Shown: positions 1 through 8,806, counted from the first letter of the stretch. The stretch: DNA of 64,000 nucleotides from Butyrivibrio sp. LC3010 (GCF_000424385.1 NZ_AUJU01000026.1:25169-89168); one strand, 5' to 3'. Notes: generated by a model from the sequence alone, not told the origin. Numbers and translations are program-made.

Positions 1-1
1 G

Positions 2-367
2 ATAGGGCTTCCCCTGGAACTGCTTGACAGATATCCTTCACAGCTCTCAGGAGGTCAAAGGCAGCGTGTAAGTATAGGTGTTGCGCTGATGAGATCACCT
101 AAGGTACTCATTGCAGATGAGCCGGTATCTGCTTTGGACGTTACAATTCAGGCTCAGATCCTGGAGCTTTTACGAACGCTTCATAAGGAAATGGGAATAA
201 CCATTCTTTTCATATCCCATGACCTGAGGGTTATATACCAGCTGTGCGATCATGTTGCCGTAATGAACGGGGGTATTATCAAGGAATATGGTGTTCCGAA
301 GGAAATATACAGACGTCCAAAGAGTGAATACACTATGGAACTTCTAAAGGCTGCAGGAATTAGGTAA
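2..367 (+). CDS. Oligopeptide/dipeptide ABC transporter ATPase, C-terminal part
   Basis: This is the 3' end of a gene that begins before the window, open in this frame from base 2. The protein is the ATP-binding subunit of a peptide-type (Opp/Dpp) importer that energises uptake from the cytoplasmic side. The ABC signature LSGGQRQR lies near visible residue 20, followed by Walker B (VLIADEP), the D-loop (SALDV) and the H-loop (FISHDL). The C-terminal stretch with [14 protein letters not shown] matches the conserved tail of OppD/OppF/DppD proteins (usually HPYT..LL). Substrate cannot be told from this fragment, and whether it is the D or F subunit is not certain because the N-terminus is missing. 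No partner gene follows it in the window, so it is probably the last gene of its operon. Confidence 0.9.
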   Translation: MGLPLELLDRYPSQLSGGQRQRVSIGVALMRSPKVLIADEPVSALDVTIQAQILELLRTLHKEMGITILFISHDLRVIYQLCDHVAVMNGGIIKEYGVPKEIYRRPKSEYTMELLKAAGIR

Positions 368-617
368 TCAGATAAAAAATTCAATATGGACTAAAGTTAT
401 TGAAAAAATATGCCGAATAATTATGCAGAGTGAGTTGATAAGACATAATTATACTAATGTGACTGTATGTTTGCTATGTTTTGAGCTGTTTTATACTATA
501 CCGAATTCCTTCAGATATGCGGTATACGAAATTGATAAGGCTCCTTTGAGGATAATAAACTAAAAAACGTGCAAATAGTCATGAATTAGCAAGCACAATG
601 CAAAAAATGAAACTTTG

Positions 618-646
618 TTGATTTAACCCATTTTTTCATGTATTAT
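618..646 (+). promoter_or_regulatory. Sigma-A type promoter for the 139-residue gene
   Basis: A -35 box TTGATT (618-623) and a -10 box TATTAT (641-646) are separated by exactly 17 bases. The predicted start near 653 gives a short leader ending in the ribosome site at 664-671. Seen in sequence; activity is inferred. Confidence 0.55.
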
Positions 647-675
647 TAAATATGTGTGAAGAAAGGAGGGGGCAT

Positions 676-1095
676 ATGAGAATCGATGGCTATGATGATT
701 CATATTTGAAGAAAATCTATCCTGATAATGTCTCTGTGCCTGACAAAACTGGTGGAGAAAAAAAGCATGAAGTTGCTTCTTTGGAAGGACAGGTTTCTGA
801 CAGCTCTGAAGTGGCATCTTCAAAGGATACGCTTGTAAAGACTCCAAGAAAGAATACTACAGTTGGGGATGTGAAGATCTCATTGGGAAATCGGGATAAT
901 TCACTTGTAGGACTTTCCAATCTTGGGCTTGCGCAGTCTAGTCTTATGCGTAAGGCTGTATCCGACATGCAGAAGGATTCAATACTTCATGAATATCAGT
1001 ATTTTGTTGGTAACGGAGTAGATAAAACTGATACTTTAGGTGATTCATCTAAAGTGATACTTAATGATGAAGACGGAATTGTAATTCAAAAATAA
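676..1095 (+). CDS. Hypothetical protein, 139 residues
   Basis: I do not recognise this protein. The start at 676 is chosen because the purine-rich site AGGAGGGG sits just before it, whereas the longer reading from 652 has none. The product is hydrophilic with no signal peptide or membrane segment, is rich in Ser, Asp, Lys and Val, and has a predicted disordered first half (VPDKTGGEKKHEVASLEG) followed by a more ordered segment with a helix around LGLAQSSLMRKAVSDMQK. It stands alone between a 17-base-spaced promoter and an intrinsic terminator, so it is very likely a real single-gene transcript. No function can be inferred. Confidence 0.65.
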   Translation: MRIDGYDDSYLKKIYPDNVSVPDKTGGEKKHEVASLEGQVSDSSEVASSKDTLVKTPRKNTTVGDVKISLGNRDNSLVGLSNLGLAQSSLMRKAVSDMQKDSILHEYQYFVGNGVDKTDTLGDSSKVILNDEDGIVIQK

Positions 1096-1111
1096 GATTG
1101 CTTCTTTTTGG

Positions 1112-1140
1112 CAGAACTCTTAAGGGTTCTGTCTTTTTTT
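1112..1140 (+). terminator. Intrinsic terminator
   Basis: Stem CAGAACTC pairing with GGGTTCTG, followed by a run of T from 1132, directly downstream of the 139-residue gene. The following 1141-1354 stretch holds no gene I can support. Confidence 0.8.
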
Positions 1141-1354
1141 GAGAGGAATACCTAGTGTAGCTGTTTCATATTAACTCGACTATATATTTGCTAAAATCTG
1201 AATTTACTGCGTTGTCATCAGTCGCCGATGGTTAGTGAGGAATTTCCGGTCAGGAACTCATATATTTAATAGGTATGATTCGATTTCCGGGTTTCCTGAG
1301 GGAATTAAAAAAACATCGTGTTAAACTGTATTGATATGTGTTATAGTTTTCTCT

Positions 1355-1867
1355 ATGAGACATTTACTTTATCCGAGCGAGACCTCGGAATCAACTTATT
1401 TAATTCCATTTGATAAATTTTATGATGAAGGCTACAGAGGTGTTATCTTTGACATAGATAATACTCTTGTTCCGCATGGTGATCCGGCTGATGATAGGGC
1501 AGTAGAGCTTTTTGAAAGGCTTCATGAGCTTGGCTACAAGACGATGCTTCTTTCTAATAATAAAGAGCCAAGAGTCAGTCCGTTTGCTAAGGCTGTTGAA
1601 TCAGAGTATATATATAAAGCTGATAAGCCTCTTTTGAAAGGATATCTAAAGGCAATGGAACGTATGGGGACAAGGCCTGAAAATACTCTTTTTGTAGGAG
1701 ATCAGATTTTTACTGATGTCTGGGGAGCAAACAGAGCAGGAATCCATACAATTCTTGTTGATCAGATTGACAGCAGGGAAGAGATACAGATTATCCTTAA
1801 AAGAAGACTTGAAGCTATTGTCCTTTTCTTCTATAGAAGACATCTTAAAAAGAATAATGATCGGTAA
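1355..1867 (+). CDS. YqeG-family HAD-IIIA phosphatase
   Basis: A 170-residue haloacid-dehalogenase-type hydrolase of the YqeG family. The phosphoacceptor motif I is VIFDIDNTLV (about residues 29-38), motif II is LLSNN, and motif III/IV is seen in the stretch around VGDQIFTDVWGANR, which holds the Mg-binding acid. The N-terminus (RHLLYPSE...) aligns with the usual start of the family, so ATG at 1355 is preferred to the TTG at 1331; no good Shine-Dalgarno sequence precedes either, so the start is the uncertain part. In Firmicutes this gene is commonly next to aroE-like or yqeH genes, and here it is just upstream of the aroE-aroK fusion. Substrate unknown. Confidence 0.85.
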   Translation: MRHLLYPSETSESTYLIPFDKFYDEGYRGVIFDIDNTLVPHGDPADDRAVELFERLHELGYKTMLLSNNKEPRVSPFAKAVESEYIYKADKPLLKGYLKAMERMGTRPENTLFVGDQIFTDVWGANRAGIHTILVDQIDSREEIQIILKRRLEAIVLFFYRRHLKKNNDR

Positions 1868-1976
1868 TGGGCAAATCCCGTTGTTGTGAGCAATGTAATG
1901 TGTGAGCAGTAACAATATGTGATTTACGTGATTGCTTTACTGGTATAAGGTTACTAAAGCATATCGGAGGATTTCT

Positions 1977-3365
1977 ATGAAAAAAGATATAAAGGGAACG
2001 ACCAGGGTTTGTGGACTTATTGGGAATCCTGTTCATCATACTCTTTCACCGGCAATCCACAATACTTTAAATGAGATAAAGAATATAGATATGGTCTATG
2101 TTCCGTTTGAAGTACAGGATGCTGATGTGGAAGCTGCCATAAAAGGAGCGCTTGCGCTGGATATTCTCGGACTTAACGTGACGGTTCCTCATAAAAGTGC
2201 TGTGATACCATATCTAAATGAGATTGATGAGGTTGCCGGCAGAATTGGCGCCGTAAATACTCTTGTAAGAACTGAGGACAAAAGAGGCTTCAAGGGATAT
2301 AACACAGATTATTTAGGAATACTTCGGTCTCTTAAGGAAAAGAATGTAAATCTTAATGATGAGAGAGTGATAATTCTGGGAGCCGGAGGAGCGGCAAGGC
2401 CTGCAGCCTTTCTTGCAGTAAAAGAGGGTGCGTCTGATATATATATTCTTAACAGAACCTATGAGAAAGCATTAAAGCTCTGTGAGGAAGTCAATTCTTT
2501 TGCAGGTAAGGAGATTGCCAAAGCATTAGCAATCAGTGATTATAAAAAAGTACCGGGAGACAGGAAATGCATCTGTTTTCAGATGACCAGGGTTGGGCTT
2601 TATCCGGAGGTATCCTGTGCGCCAATTGAGGATGAGGATTTTTATAAGCTGATCAAAATCGGATTTGATGCAGTATACAAACCTTTTAAGACGAAATTTA
2701 TAAGGCTGTGCGAAAATGCCGGAGCACTTTGTATTTCAGGCCTTAAGATGCTTTTATATCAGGGTATAGAAGCGTATGAGCTCTGGAATAACGTCAGTGT
2801 AAGTGACGCGGAATGCAAGGTAATATATGGCAGGCTTTTACGCGAGCTTTTGCAAAATAAAAATATTGTGCTTACCGGATTTATGGGAAGTGGAAAAAGT
2901 TCAGTTGCAAAGTGCATCTGTAAGCTTCTTGACTACGAGTTTATTGATACCGATGAACTCATAGTGAAAAAGCAAAAGAAATCCATTAACGATATTTTTG
3001 CAGAACAGGGAGAAGCTGCTTTCCGCGATATGGAGACAGATTATTTAAATAATCTGTGCAAGAGTAAAAAGCATGGAATTGTGCTTTCCGTTGGAGGCGG
3101 TCTTCCGATAAGGGAAGAGAACAGAGAAAATATGAAAAAAATCGGGACTGTCTTTTTCCTTAGCGCCAGTCCTGAAACTGTTTATAAGAGAGTAAAATAT
3201 GATAATTCAAGGCCGCTCCTTAAATCAGATAATGTCCTTCAGAAGATAAAAGAGCTTCAGGATGAGCGAAGGGATATTTATAATATGGCCTGTGACCTTG
3301 AAATTGCGACTGATGAGTTTTCTGTTGAACAGGTGGCAAATACAATAGTGGAAGCTATGTTGTGA
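1977..3365 (+). CDS. aroEK: Bifunctional shikimate dehydrogenase / shikimate kinase (AroE-AroK fusion)
   Basis: A single 462-residue reading frame carrying two consecutive steps of the shikimate pathway. Residues 1-290 are shikimate dehydrogenase: shikimate-binding loop GNPVHHTLSP (16-25), catalytic Lys73 in NVTVPHK, Asp111 in GYNTDYLG, nucleotide-binding GAGGAA (135-140), and the C-terminal GLKMLLYQGIEAYELW. Residues 295-462 are shikimate kinase: Walker A GFMGSGKSS (301-309), DTDELI, the R-D-M-E substrate motif near 350, GGG (373-375) and lid Arg412. The fusion therefore converts 3-dehydroshikimate to shikimate and on to shikimate 3-phosphate. The start at 1977 follows CGGAGGA. An unusual feature is that the normal NATPVG loop of AroE reads FQMTRVGLYP here. 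aroQ, which makes its substrate, follows after 11 bases. Confidence 0.93.
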   Translation: MKKDIKGTTRVCGLIGNPVHHTLSPAIHNTLNEIKNIDMVYVPFEVQDADVEAAIKGALALDILGLNVTVPHKSAVIPYLNEIDEVAGRIGAVNTLVRTEDKRGFKGYNTDYLGILRSLKEKNVNLNDERVIILGAGGAARPAAFLAVKEGASDIYILNRTYEKALKLCEEVNSFAGKEIAKALAISDYKKVPGDRKCICFQMTRVGLYPEVSCAPIEDEDFYKLIKIGFDAVYKPFKTKFIRLCENAGALCISGLKMLLYQGIEAYELWNNVSVSDAECKVIYGRLLRELLQNKNIVLTGFMGSGKSSVAKCICKLLDYEFIDTDELIVKKQKKSINDIFAEQGEAAFRDMETDYLNNLCKSKKHGIVLSVGGGLPIREENRENMKKIGTVFFLSASPETVYKRVKYDNSRPLLKSDNVLQKIKELQDERRDIYNMACDLEIATDEFSVEQVANTIVEAML

Positions 3366-3376
3366 GGATATATATT

Positions 3377-3814
3377 ATGAAGATACTTGTTATAAATGGT
3401 CCAAATCTTAATTTCCTCGGGATTAGAGAGAAAAATATTTATGGTAATGAAGACTATGATTACCTTTTGAAAATCATTGATGAAAAGGCAAAGGAATCCG
3501 GCTCTGATATCACAGTATTTCAGTCAAATCATGAAGGGGCTATCATTGACAGGCTTCAGGAAGCCTACAGTGACGGGACTGAAGGCATCGTCATAAATCC
3601 CGGAGCATACACCCATTACAGTTATGCAATCCATGATGCATTAAAAAGTCTGGAGAATATCATAAAGGTGGAGGTTCACATATCCAATATTAAGGAACGT
3701 GAGAGCTTCAGGGCTAATTCCGTTACAGCACCGGCATGTCATGAGCAGATTTACGGACATGGACTTCAGGGTTATATTGAAGCTATTGACTATTGTATTG
3801 CTAAAAGAAAATAA
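3377..3814 (+). CDS. aroQ: Type II 3-dehydroquinate dehydratase
   Basis: A 145-residue type II dehydroquinase, the usual length for this dodecameric enzyme, which dehydrates 3-dehydroquinate to 3-dehydroshikimate in aromatic amino acid synthesis. Key residues are visible: NGPNLN (7-12), catalytic Arg18 and Tyr22, the Asn75 region in INPGAYTHYS, His101 in VEVHISN, and Arg112 in ESFRANSV. ATG at 3377 gives the canonical start MKILVINGPN; the upstream in-frame GTG at 3362 overlaps the previous stop and would add five residues. It is co-transcribed with the AroE-AroK fusion and supplies its substrate. Confidence 0.95.
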   Translation: MKILVINGPNLNFLGIREKNIYGNEDYDYLLKIIDEKAKESGSDITVFQSNHEGAIIDRLQEAYSDGTEGIVINPGAYTHYSYAIHDALKSLENIIKVEVHISNIKERESFRANSVTAPACHEQIYGHGLQGYIEAIDYCIAKRK

Positions 3815-3831
3815 ACGATTTAAAATGGGTA

Positions 3832-3860
3832 TTGAAAAAAAGTAAACATTAGTATAATAT
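3832..3860 (+). promoter_or_regulatory. Promoter of efp
   Basis: TTGAAA (3832-3837) and TAATAT (3855-3860) with a 17-base spacer; an overlapping TATAAT at 3853 would give 15. It lies between aroQ and the strong AGGAGG site of efp, consistent with separate high expression of elongation factor P. Confidence 0.6.
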
Positions 3861-3899
3861 AATCTAGTTGTTTGATTTGTATATATTAGGAGGATTTTT

Positions 3900-4457
3900 A
3901 TGATTTCTGCAAGTGATTTCAGAAACGGTATGACCATCGAAATTGATGGTAATGTATGTCAGATAATAGAATTCCAGCATGTTAAACCCGGTAAGGGCGC
4001 AGCATTTGTAAGAACAAAGCTCAAGGATATCATCAATGGTGGTGTTAAGGAAACAACTTTCCGTCCTACTGAGAAATTCCCTGCAGCACGTATTGATCGT
4101 AAAGATATGCAGTATCTCTATGCTGATGGTGATCTTTACAACTTCATGGATAACGAATCTTATGAGCAGATCTCTCTTACAAAGGAGCAGGTTGGCGATT
4201 CTATGAAGTATGTTAAGGAGAATGAGACAGTTCAGGTTAACTCATACAATGGCAATGTATTTGCTATTGAGCCTCCGCTTTTTGTAGAGCTCGCTATTTC
4301 TGAGACAGAGCCTGGCTTCAAGGGTGATACAGCTACTGGTGCTACAAAGCCTGCTACTGTTGAGACAGGTGCTGTTGTACAGGTTCCGCTTTTCGTTAAC
4401 GAAGGCGATGTTATCAAGATTGACACAAGATCAGGAGAATACCTCTCCAGAGTTTAA
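3900..4457 (+). CDS. efp: Elongation factor P
   Basis: A full-length 185-residue EF-P, which binds between the P and E sites and rescues ribosomes stalled on polyproline. The N-terminal KOW-like domain holds the loop [14 protein letters not shown], whose tip residue Lys32 is the position modified or functionally critical in the family; two OB-fold domains follow, with the C-terminal signature seen as [16 protein letters not shown]. The gene has a strong AGGAGG site, its own promoter and a terminator 45 bases beyond the stop, so it is an independent transcript. Codon choice is that of a highly expressed gene. Confidence 0.97.
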   Translation: MISASDFRNGMTIEIDGNVCQIIEFQHVKPGKGAAFVRTKLKDIINGGVKETTFRPTEKFPAARIDRKDMQYLYADGDLYNFMDNESYEQISLTKEQVGDSMKYVKENETVQVNSYNGNVFAIEPPLFVELAISETEPGFKGDTATGATKPATVETGAVVQVPLFVNEGDVIKIDTRSGEYLSRV

Positions 4458-4500
4458 TTAATTACCGTTTTTTCTGAAAATTGTATTTATAGACTTGTAA

Positions 4501-4538
4501 GACAATGAAAGTTATTTGAGCTTTCATTGTCTTTTTTT
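4501..4538 (+). terminator. Intrinsic terminator of efp
   Basis: Perfect 11-base stem GACAATGAAAG / CTTTCATTGTC with a 9-base loop, followed by seven T. Confidence 0.92.
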
Positions 4539-4843
4539 ATTCAATAGGAAATTCCTTCGGATTTCCTATTGAATAAAAAGCGCTCCGCTATGGATGCGAC
4601 TGGTGCGCAGATGAATTTTGCAAGCTAAAGCTTGCGCGCACCAGCGCGCAAAGAGTCGCGAGCGACTCTTTGTTCTCATAAAGGAAAATCCGTTGGATTT
4701 CCTCTACGACAAAAAACGCTCCGCGGGGATGCGCACTCGCGCGAGAGGAATATAGTTGCTAAAGCAACCGCGCTTAGCGCAAAAGGAATATAGTTGCAAA
4801 GCAACCGTGCTTGTCGCGAGAATTTCGCAAGCGAAATTCTTAT
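4539..4843. repeat. Palindrome-dense intergenic repeat block
   Basis: About 300 bases made almost entirely of short palindromes. Seen: a 14-base-stem hairpin at 4539-4574 (arms ATTCAATAGGAAAT); a long stem with arms CTGGTGCGC near 4600 and 4636 enclosing GCAAGC-TAAA-GCTTGC; a palindrome at 4649-4672 (arm CAAAGAGTCGC); 4682-4702 (arms AGGAAAATCC/GGATTTCCT); two copies with period 38 of a unit starting AGGAATATAGTTGC at 4746 and 4784; and a palindrome at 4820-4839 (arm GAATTTCGC). Base composition is much more GC-rich than the flanks. Related pieces recur at 50612, 53974 and 63463. No coding potential is apparent. Confidence 0.75.
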
Positions 4844-4917
4844 AGCTTAAAATCGGAAAATGAAGCAAATAAAGCCTATACAGGTCTATGCGAATAACAG
4901 AAAAAAGGAGAAAATTA

Positions 4918-5814
4918 TTGGAAAAGGAATTATTTTATAATGAAATAAAGAACAGAGTGGAAGATTTTTATGGAGACAGAGCGAAGGTAACAACGCATGT
5001 TGTTACTAAGAATAATGGTCTTTTAAAGAGAGCATTGTGTGTTAAAATTAATGAAAGCAATTGCAGTCCCACGATTTATATGGATGATTTTTATCATGAT
5101 TATAAGGATGGGAAAAAGAGCGTTAATGACGTATCAGAAGAAGTAATTGGGACTTTTGAAAAGTATATTATTACCGATAATGTTGATATGTCATTTTTTG
5201 AAAATTATGACTCCATATCACATGAAATATGTTTTAAAATAATTAATAGGGATAAAAATAGAGACAGACTGGAAAACATGCCCCACAGAGTCATTGAAGA
5301 TCTGGCAGTGACATATTTTGTATCGCTTAATACCAGGGGACTTGATGGCTCAATTCAGATAAAGGATGATTACCTGAAGGTCTGGGGTGTCTGTGAGGAA
5401 GATTTATTTGAGGCTGCAATAGAGAATACGCCAAGACTTTTTCCTTCCGATATAATATCCATGAAAGAGTTTCTGCTAAGGAAATCCGAAGATACATTTC
5501 TGGCAAATCTGTTGCCGGAGAATGGTATGTTTGTAGTAAGTAATGTCAGGTATACCAATGGAGCATCCGTTATGCTTTACCCGGGAATTCTTAAGAAGAT
5601 GGGAGAGGTATTTGGCTCAAATTATTATATAATACCATCTTCTGTGCACGAGCTGATTTTTGTTAAGGAGCTTAGTGTGGATAAAGATGCCGGAGAGCTT
5701 CTGAAAATGGTAAAATGTGTAAATTCTACTTGCGTAAAGTCTGAAGATATATTGGCGGATAGTTTGTATTATTATGACAGAACTATTGAAAATAGTGTGA
5801 AAAAGGTTGAATAG
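4918..5814 (+). CDS. DUF5688 family protein
   Basis: A 298-residue cytosolic protein that I recognise as a DUF5688 member, a family common in Lachnospiraceae and often present in several copies; its function is unknown. Family-like segments are the SPTIYMDDFYHDY stretch, the SHEICFKIINRDKN segment, and the C-terminal half with NTPRLFPSDIISM and IPSSVHELIFV. There is no signal peptide or membrane segment. I choose TTG at 4918 because AAAAAAGGAG ends seven bases before it, while the in-frame ATG at 4888 has no convincing ribosome site. It is monocistronic, lying between the repeat block and the tRNA gene. Confidence 0.75.
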   Translation: MEKELFYNEIKNRVEDFYGDRAKVTTHVVTKNNGLLKRALCVKINESNCSPTIYMDDFYHDYKDGKKSVNDVSEEVIGTFEKYIITDNVDMSFFENYDSISHEICFKIINRDKNRDRLENMPHRVIEDLAVTYFVSLNTRGLDGSIQIKDDYLKVWGVCEEDLFEAAIENTPRLFPSDIISMKEFLLRKSEDTFLANLLPENGMFVVSNVRYTNGASVMLYPGILKKMGEVFGSNYYIIPSSVHELIFVKELSVDKDAGELLKMVKCVNSTCVKSEDILADSLYYYDRTIENSVKKVE

Positions 5815-5867
5815 GTCAAAGATACTATGTTATGATAGTCGGGTACGTAATAAATCTGTAACAATTT

Positions 5868-5939
5868 GCACCCGTAGTCTAATGGATAGAACGGAGGCCT
5901 CCGACGCCTTTAATGCAGGTTCGATTCCTGTCGGGTGCA
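5868..5939 (+). tRNA. tRNA-Arg (anticodon CCG)
   Basis: A 72-base cloverleaf: acceptor stem GCACCCG (5868-5874) pairs with CGGGTGC (5932-5938), discriminator A at 5939. The anticodon stem GAGGC/GCCTT holds the loop CTCCGAC with anticodon CCG at 5901-5903, reading the codon CGG. The T arm is GCAGG-TTCGATT-CCTGT. CCA is not encoded. It lies immediately before the SH3b gene and may share its transcript. Confidence 0.95.
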
Positions 5940-5967
5940 TCTTTTGTCACAGAAAGGAAACAAAACG

Positions 5968-7473
5968 ATGAATTTTAAGGGAATGAATTTTAATAAGAAG
6001 GACAAGACACCGGAGAATCCGTTCGCTGTACAGGATAGAAGGAATTTCTGGGAGTTTATTACTGATAATAAAAAACTTGTTATGCCTATTATCCTGGTAG
6101 TCGCAGTAGGAATTACCATAGTAATCGCACTTAATGCTAATAATAGAACTACACCGACAATAACAGAAGATGCTCAGGTTACTATTGATGAAAACGGAAG
6201 CTATATAGTTCCTGAGGTCGATCTTGAAAAAAATGCTTACGAAGATGTCAATGCTCTTATGAGCACATATTATACAGCTTATTCAGCAGGAGACATGGAT
6301 ACTATCAAGTCAATTTATACAGGACTTGAATCTACAGAGGAACTCAGACTTAAAGAAGTATCAAAGTATATAGTTGATGTACCTACAGTTGATGTTTATA
6401 CCAAGCCTGGTCCGATTGATGGAAGTTATGTTGCTTACGTATATACAGAAGTCCTTTTTGAAGGATATGATACACCTCTTCCGGGAATGCAGACTATGTA
6501 TGTTTGTACAGATGAAAATGGCAAATTATACATAAATGGTGATGTTGTTGATGAAAAAGTGACTGAATATATCAGTAATATTTCACTTCAGGCAGATGTT
6601 GTTGATCTGAATAACCAGGTTGCTGCGAATTATAATGACATCATTGCTGCCAATGAGGAACTTGCCAAGTTCCTTTCTGACATGAGCGCAAGTATACAGG
6701 TTTCTGTCGGAGAAGCTCTTGCTGCAATTGAATCAGGAGAACCGGCCGTGCCGGAAGCTACAGCTGAAAACGGAGAAGCTGTTGATAACGGCGAGAATGC
6801 TGAAGGCGCACCTGAGGGTGAAGCTAGCACAGAGACAGGTGAAGCTACAGAGAACCCTGAGGGTGAAAATGCAGAAGCTCAGGAACAGCCTGCTGAGGAG
6901 CCTCAGCCTGTAGTTGCAACCAAGATTAAGGCTACAGATGTCATAAACATCAGAAGTTCTGATTCTGAGAATGCTGATATTCTTGGTAAAACTGAAAAAG
7001 ATCAGGTATTTGAGAGAATTGAATCCCGTGAAAATGGATGGAGTAAGATCAAGTACAATGATGGAGAGGCCTTTGTAAAGACTGAGTACTTCACAGAAAT
7101 CAATGAAGATCAGGCTGATGCAGGGGATGCTGCTGCAGAAGAGACTACGACGGAAGAGACTACGACGGAAGAGAGTACAACAGAAGAGACTGTTACTGAA
7201 GAGAATACTACAACAGAAACTACCGAAGAGAAGCCGGAAGAAACTACAGATGATAATTCCTCTAAGGTTAGTGTTTATGCTAAGGGCAAAATGAAGGTTT
7301 CTGAGGCAGTACGACTTCGTAAGGGACAGAGTACTGATTCTGAAATAGTTGGCAACATTTACAAAGGTGATATTGTTGAAGTTATAGAACAGTATGCTAG
7401 TGGATGGGCAAAAGTTAAATTTAACGGAGATACAGGATATATCAAATCTGAGTTTCTTACTAATGAGGATTGA
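5968..7473 (+). CDS. Membrane-anchored protein with two bacterial SH3 domains
   Basis: A 501-residue protein with a short cytoplasmic N-terminus, one transmembrane segment near residues 37-58 (LVMPIILVVAVGITIVIAL), an NTF2-like or other alpha/beta domain (about 75-210; YYTAYSAGDMDTIKSIY), then acidic Glu/Ala/Thr-rich linker. Two SH3b domains follow, near 320-375 (INIRSSDSENADILG) and 435-500 (VRLRKGQSTDSEIVGNIYKG), separated by a Thr-Thr-Glu-Glu repeat. SH3b domains usually bind peptidoglycan or exopolymer, so a cell-wall-facing role is inferred. The start at 5968 follows AGAAAGGA. It lies 28 bases after the tRNA. Confidence 0.8.
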   Translation: MNFKGMNFNKKDKTPENPFAVQDRRNFWEFITDNKKLVMPIILVVAVGITIVIALNANNRTTPTITEDAQVTIDENGSYIVPEVDLEKNAYEDVNALMSTYYTAYSAGDMDTIKSIYTGLESTEELRLKEVSKYIVDVPTVDVYTKPGPIDGSYVAYVYTEVLFEGYDTPLPGMQTMYVCTDENGKLYINGDVVDEKVTEYISNISLQADVVDLNNQVAANYNDIIAANEELAKFLSDMSASIQVSVGEALAAIESGEPAVPEATAENGEAVDNGENAEGAPEGEASTETGEATENPEGENAEAQEQPAEEPQPVVATKIKATDVINIRSSDSENADILGKTEKDQVFERIESRENGWSKIKYNDGEAFVKTEYFTEINEDQADAGDAAAEETTTEETTTEESTTEETVTEENTTTETTEEKPEETTDDNSSKVSVYAKGKMKVSEAVRLRKGQSTDSEIVGNIYKGDIVEVIEQYASGWAKVKFNGDTGYIKSEFLTNED

Positions 7474-7481
7474 TGATTTAT

Positions 7482-7510
7482 GCGCGCAGCAGGGGAACCG
7501 CTGCGCGTAA
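7482..7510 (+). other. GC-rich hairpin after the SH3b gene
   Basis: GCGCGCAGC pairs with GCTGCGCG around a short loop, without a strong T run. It may be a weak terminator or an RNA-end stabiliser. Confidence 0.4.
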
Positions 7511-7630
7511 ATTGTTTGTGCAGAAAACTTGGCGAGGATGCCGGAAATTGTAAAGAGGTTGGAATGGTTTAGGCCGATAGGTCAGGATTACTAAGTAATC
7601 GTGCCAATACTAATTTAGAAAGGACTTGTT

Positions 7631-8641
7631 ATGTTTGAAAAGAAAAAAGTAGGTATTATGGGAACCGGTGACATTGCTCGTATGATGGCTAAAACTCTTT
7701 CAGGAATGAAGGGGGTAGTATGTCATGCGGTTGCATCAAGAACCATTGAGAAGGCAGAGAGCTTTGCAGGGGAATTTAAAATAAAAAATTACTATGGTTC
7801 ATATGAGGAACTTTGCAAGGATCCAAAGATTGAGCTTATTTATGTCGCAACTCCTCATTCTGCCCACTATGATAACGTTAAACTTGCGCTTGAAAATGGG
7901 AAGAATGTACTTTGCGAGAAAGCATTTACCCTGAACGAACAGCAGGCAAAAGAATTGTTTGAGATTGCTGCTAAAAATAATGTGCTTCTCACAGAAGCAA
8001 TGTGGACAAGATTTTTACCTCTTGCTTCAAAGCTTAAGGAAGTAGTAGCAGGAAACATAATAGGTGATATATCTATGGTTACTGCTGATCTTAGCTTTAA
8101 TATTGCATGGAAACAAAGGATTCAGGATCCTGCTCTTGGTGGTGGCGCACTCCTTGATATAGGTGTCTATGGATTAACCTTTGCGTCTCTTGTTCTTGGA
8201 GATGATATTACTGATATTCAGTCGCAGGCTGTTCTTAATGACCGGGGGATGGATACTCAGGACATAATAAGCTTAAAATACAGGAATGGACAGATGGCAG
8301 TTGTGACCTGTTTCGCTACATCCTTTGGCCCTTGCAAGGGAATTATTTATGGTGCAAATGGACATATTGAGGTGCAGGATATCAATAACTTTGCGGATAT
8401 AACAGTGTATAACAATGCAGGAGAGAAGATATCTTATTATAAGAGGGAAAGACAGATAACCGGATATGAATATGAGGTATCAGCAGCCTTCAAGGCACTT
8501 GATGAGGGATGGAAGGAGTGCCCTGAGATGACTCACGCACAGACTCTTAAGATCATGAATATCATGGACTTTGTGAGAGGGCAGACCGGAGTTAAATTCC
8601 CACAGGAAGTTGCAGCTGAGGAAGATAAAAAGGAAGAATAA
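7631..8641 (+). CDS. Gfo/Idh/MocA family oxidoreductase
   Basis: A 336-residue NAD(P)-dependent dehydrogenase of the glucose-fructose oxidoreductase family. The N-terminal Rossmann fold shows VGIMGTGDIARMMAKTL; the family motif EKAFTLN (usually EKP) holds the catalytic lysine near residue 97; and the C-terminal substrate domain contains GGGALLDIGVYGLTFASLVLG, where the Asp is the family's conserved D in the DxGxH-like motif (His is replaced by Tyr here). Members act on sugars, inositols or trans-dihydrodiols; the resemblance to dimeric dihydrodiol dehydrogenase-like bacterial proteins is general. The specific substrate cannot be inferred. It appears monocistronic. Confidence 0.88.
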   Translation: MFEKKKVGIMGTGDIARMMAKTLSGMKGVVCHAVASRTIEKAESFAGEFKIKNYYGSYEELCKDPKIELIYVATPHSAHYDNVKLALENGKNVLCEKAFTLNEQQAKELFEIAAKNNVLLTEAMWTRFLPLASKLKEVVAGNIIGDISMVTADLSFNIAWKQRIQDPALGGGALLDIGVYGLTFASLVLGDDITDIQSQAVLNDRGMDTQDIISLKYRNGQMAVVTCFATSFGPCKGIIYGANGHIEVQDINNFADITVYNNAGEKISYYKRERQITGYEYEVSAAFKALDEGWKECPEMTHAQTLKIMNIMDFVRGQTGVKFPQEVAAEEDKKEE

Positions 8642-8678
8642 AAATAAAAGATTTTTTCAGTTTAACGTAATAAAGTGC

Positions 8679-8707
8679 TTGACGTTTTAGAACCATTGTG
8701 AAATAAT
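8679..8707 (+). promoter_or_regulatory. Promoter of the gdhA leader
   Basis: TTGACG (8679-8684) and AATAAT (8702-8707) with a 17-base spacer. The predicted start near 8715 is only about 22 bases before a perfect terminator hairpin, so the first product is a short leader RNA. Confidence 0.6.
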
Positions 8708-8736
8708 ACTTTTCGGACAGTGGTGTCTGCGCAATG

Positions 8737-8773
8737 GAGCGTAAAGACCTATGAAGCTTTACGCTCTTTTTTT
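8737..8773 (+). terminator. Leader terminator upstream of gdhA
   Basis: A perfect 10-base stem GAGCGTAAAG / CTTTACGCTC with a 10-base loop, then seven T (8767-8773). It lies between the promoter at 8679 and the gdhA start at 8843, not at the end of any gene, so it acts as an attenuator or ends a small RNA of about 60 bases. Confidence 0.85.
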
Positions 8774-8806
8774 GTACACTTTTTCAGAGCAGGGCCAGAG
8801 GTTTGA

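Noticed and set aside
6700..7260. Tandem Thr-Thr-Glu-Glu repeats in the SH3b gene as a CRISPR-like or minisatellite array
   Set aside because: The repeat is codon-based within one reading frame (low-complexity linker), without spacers.
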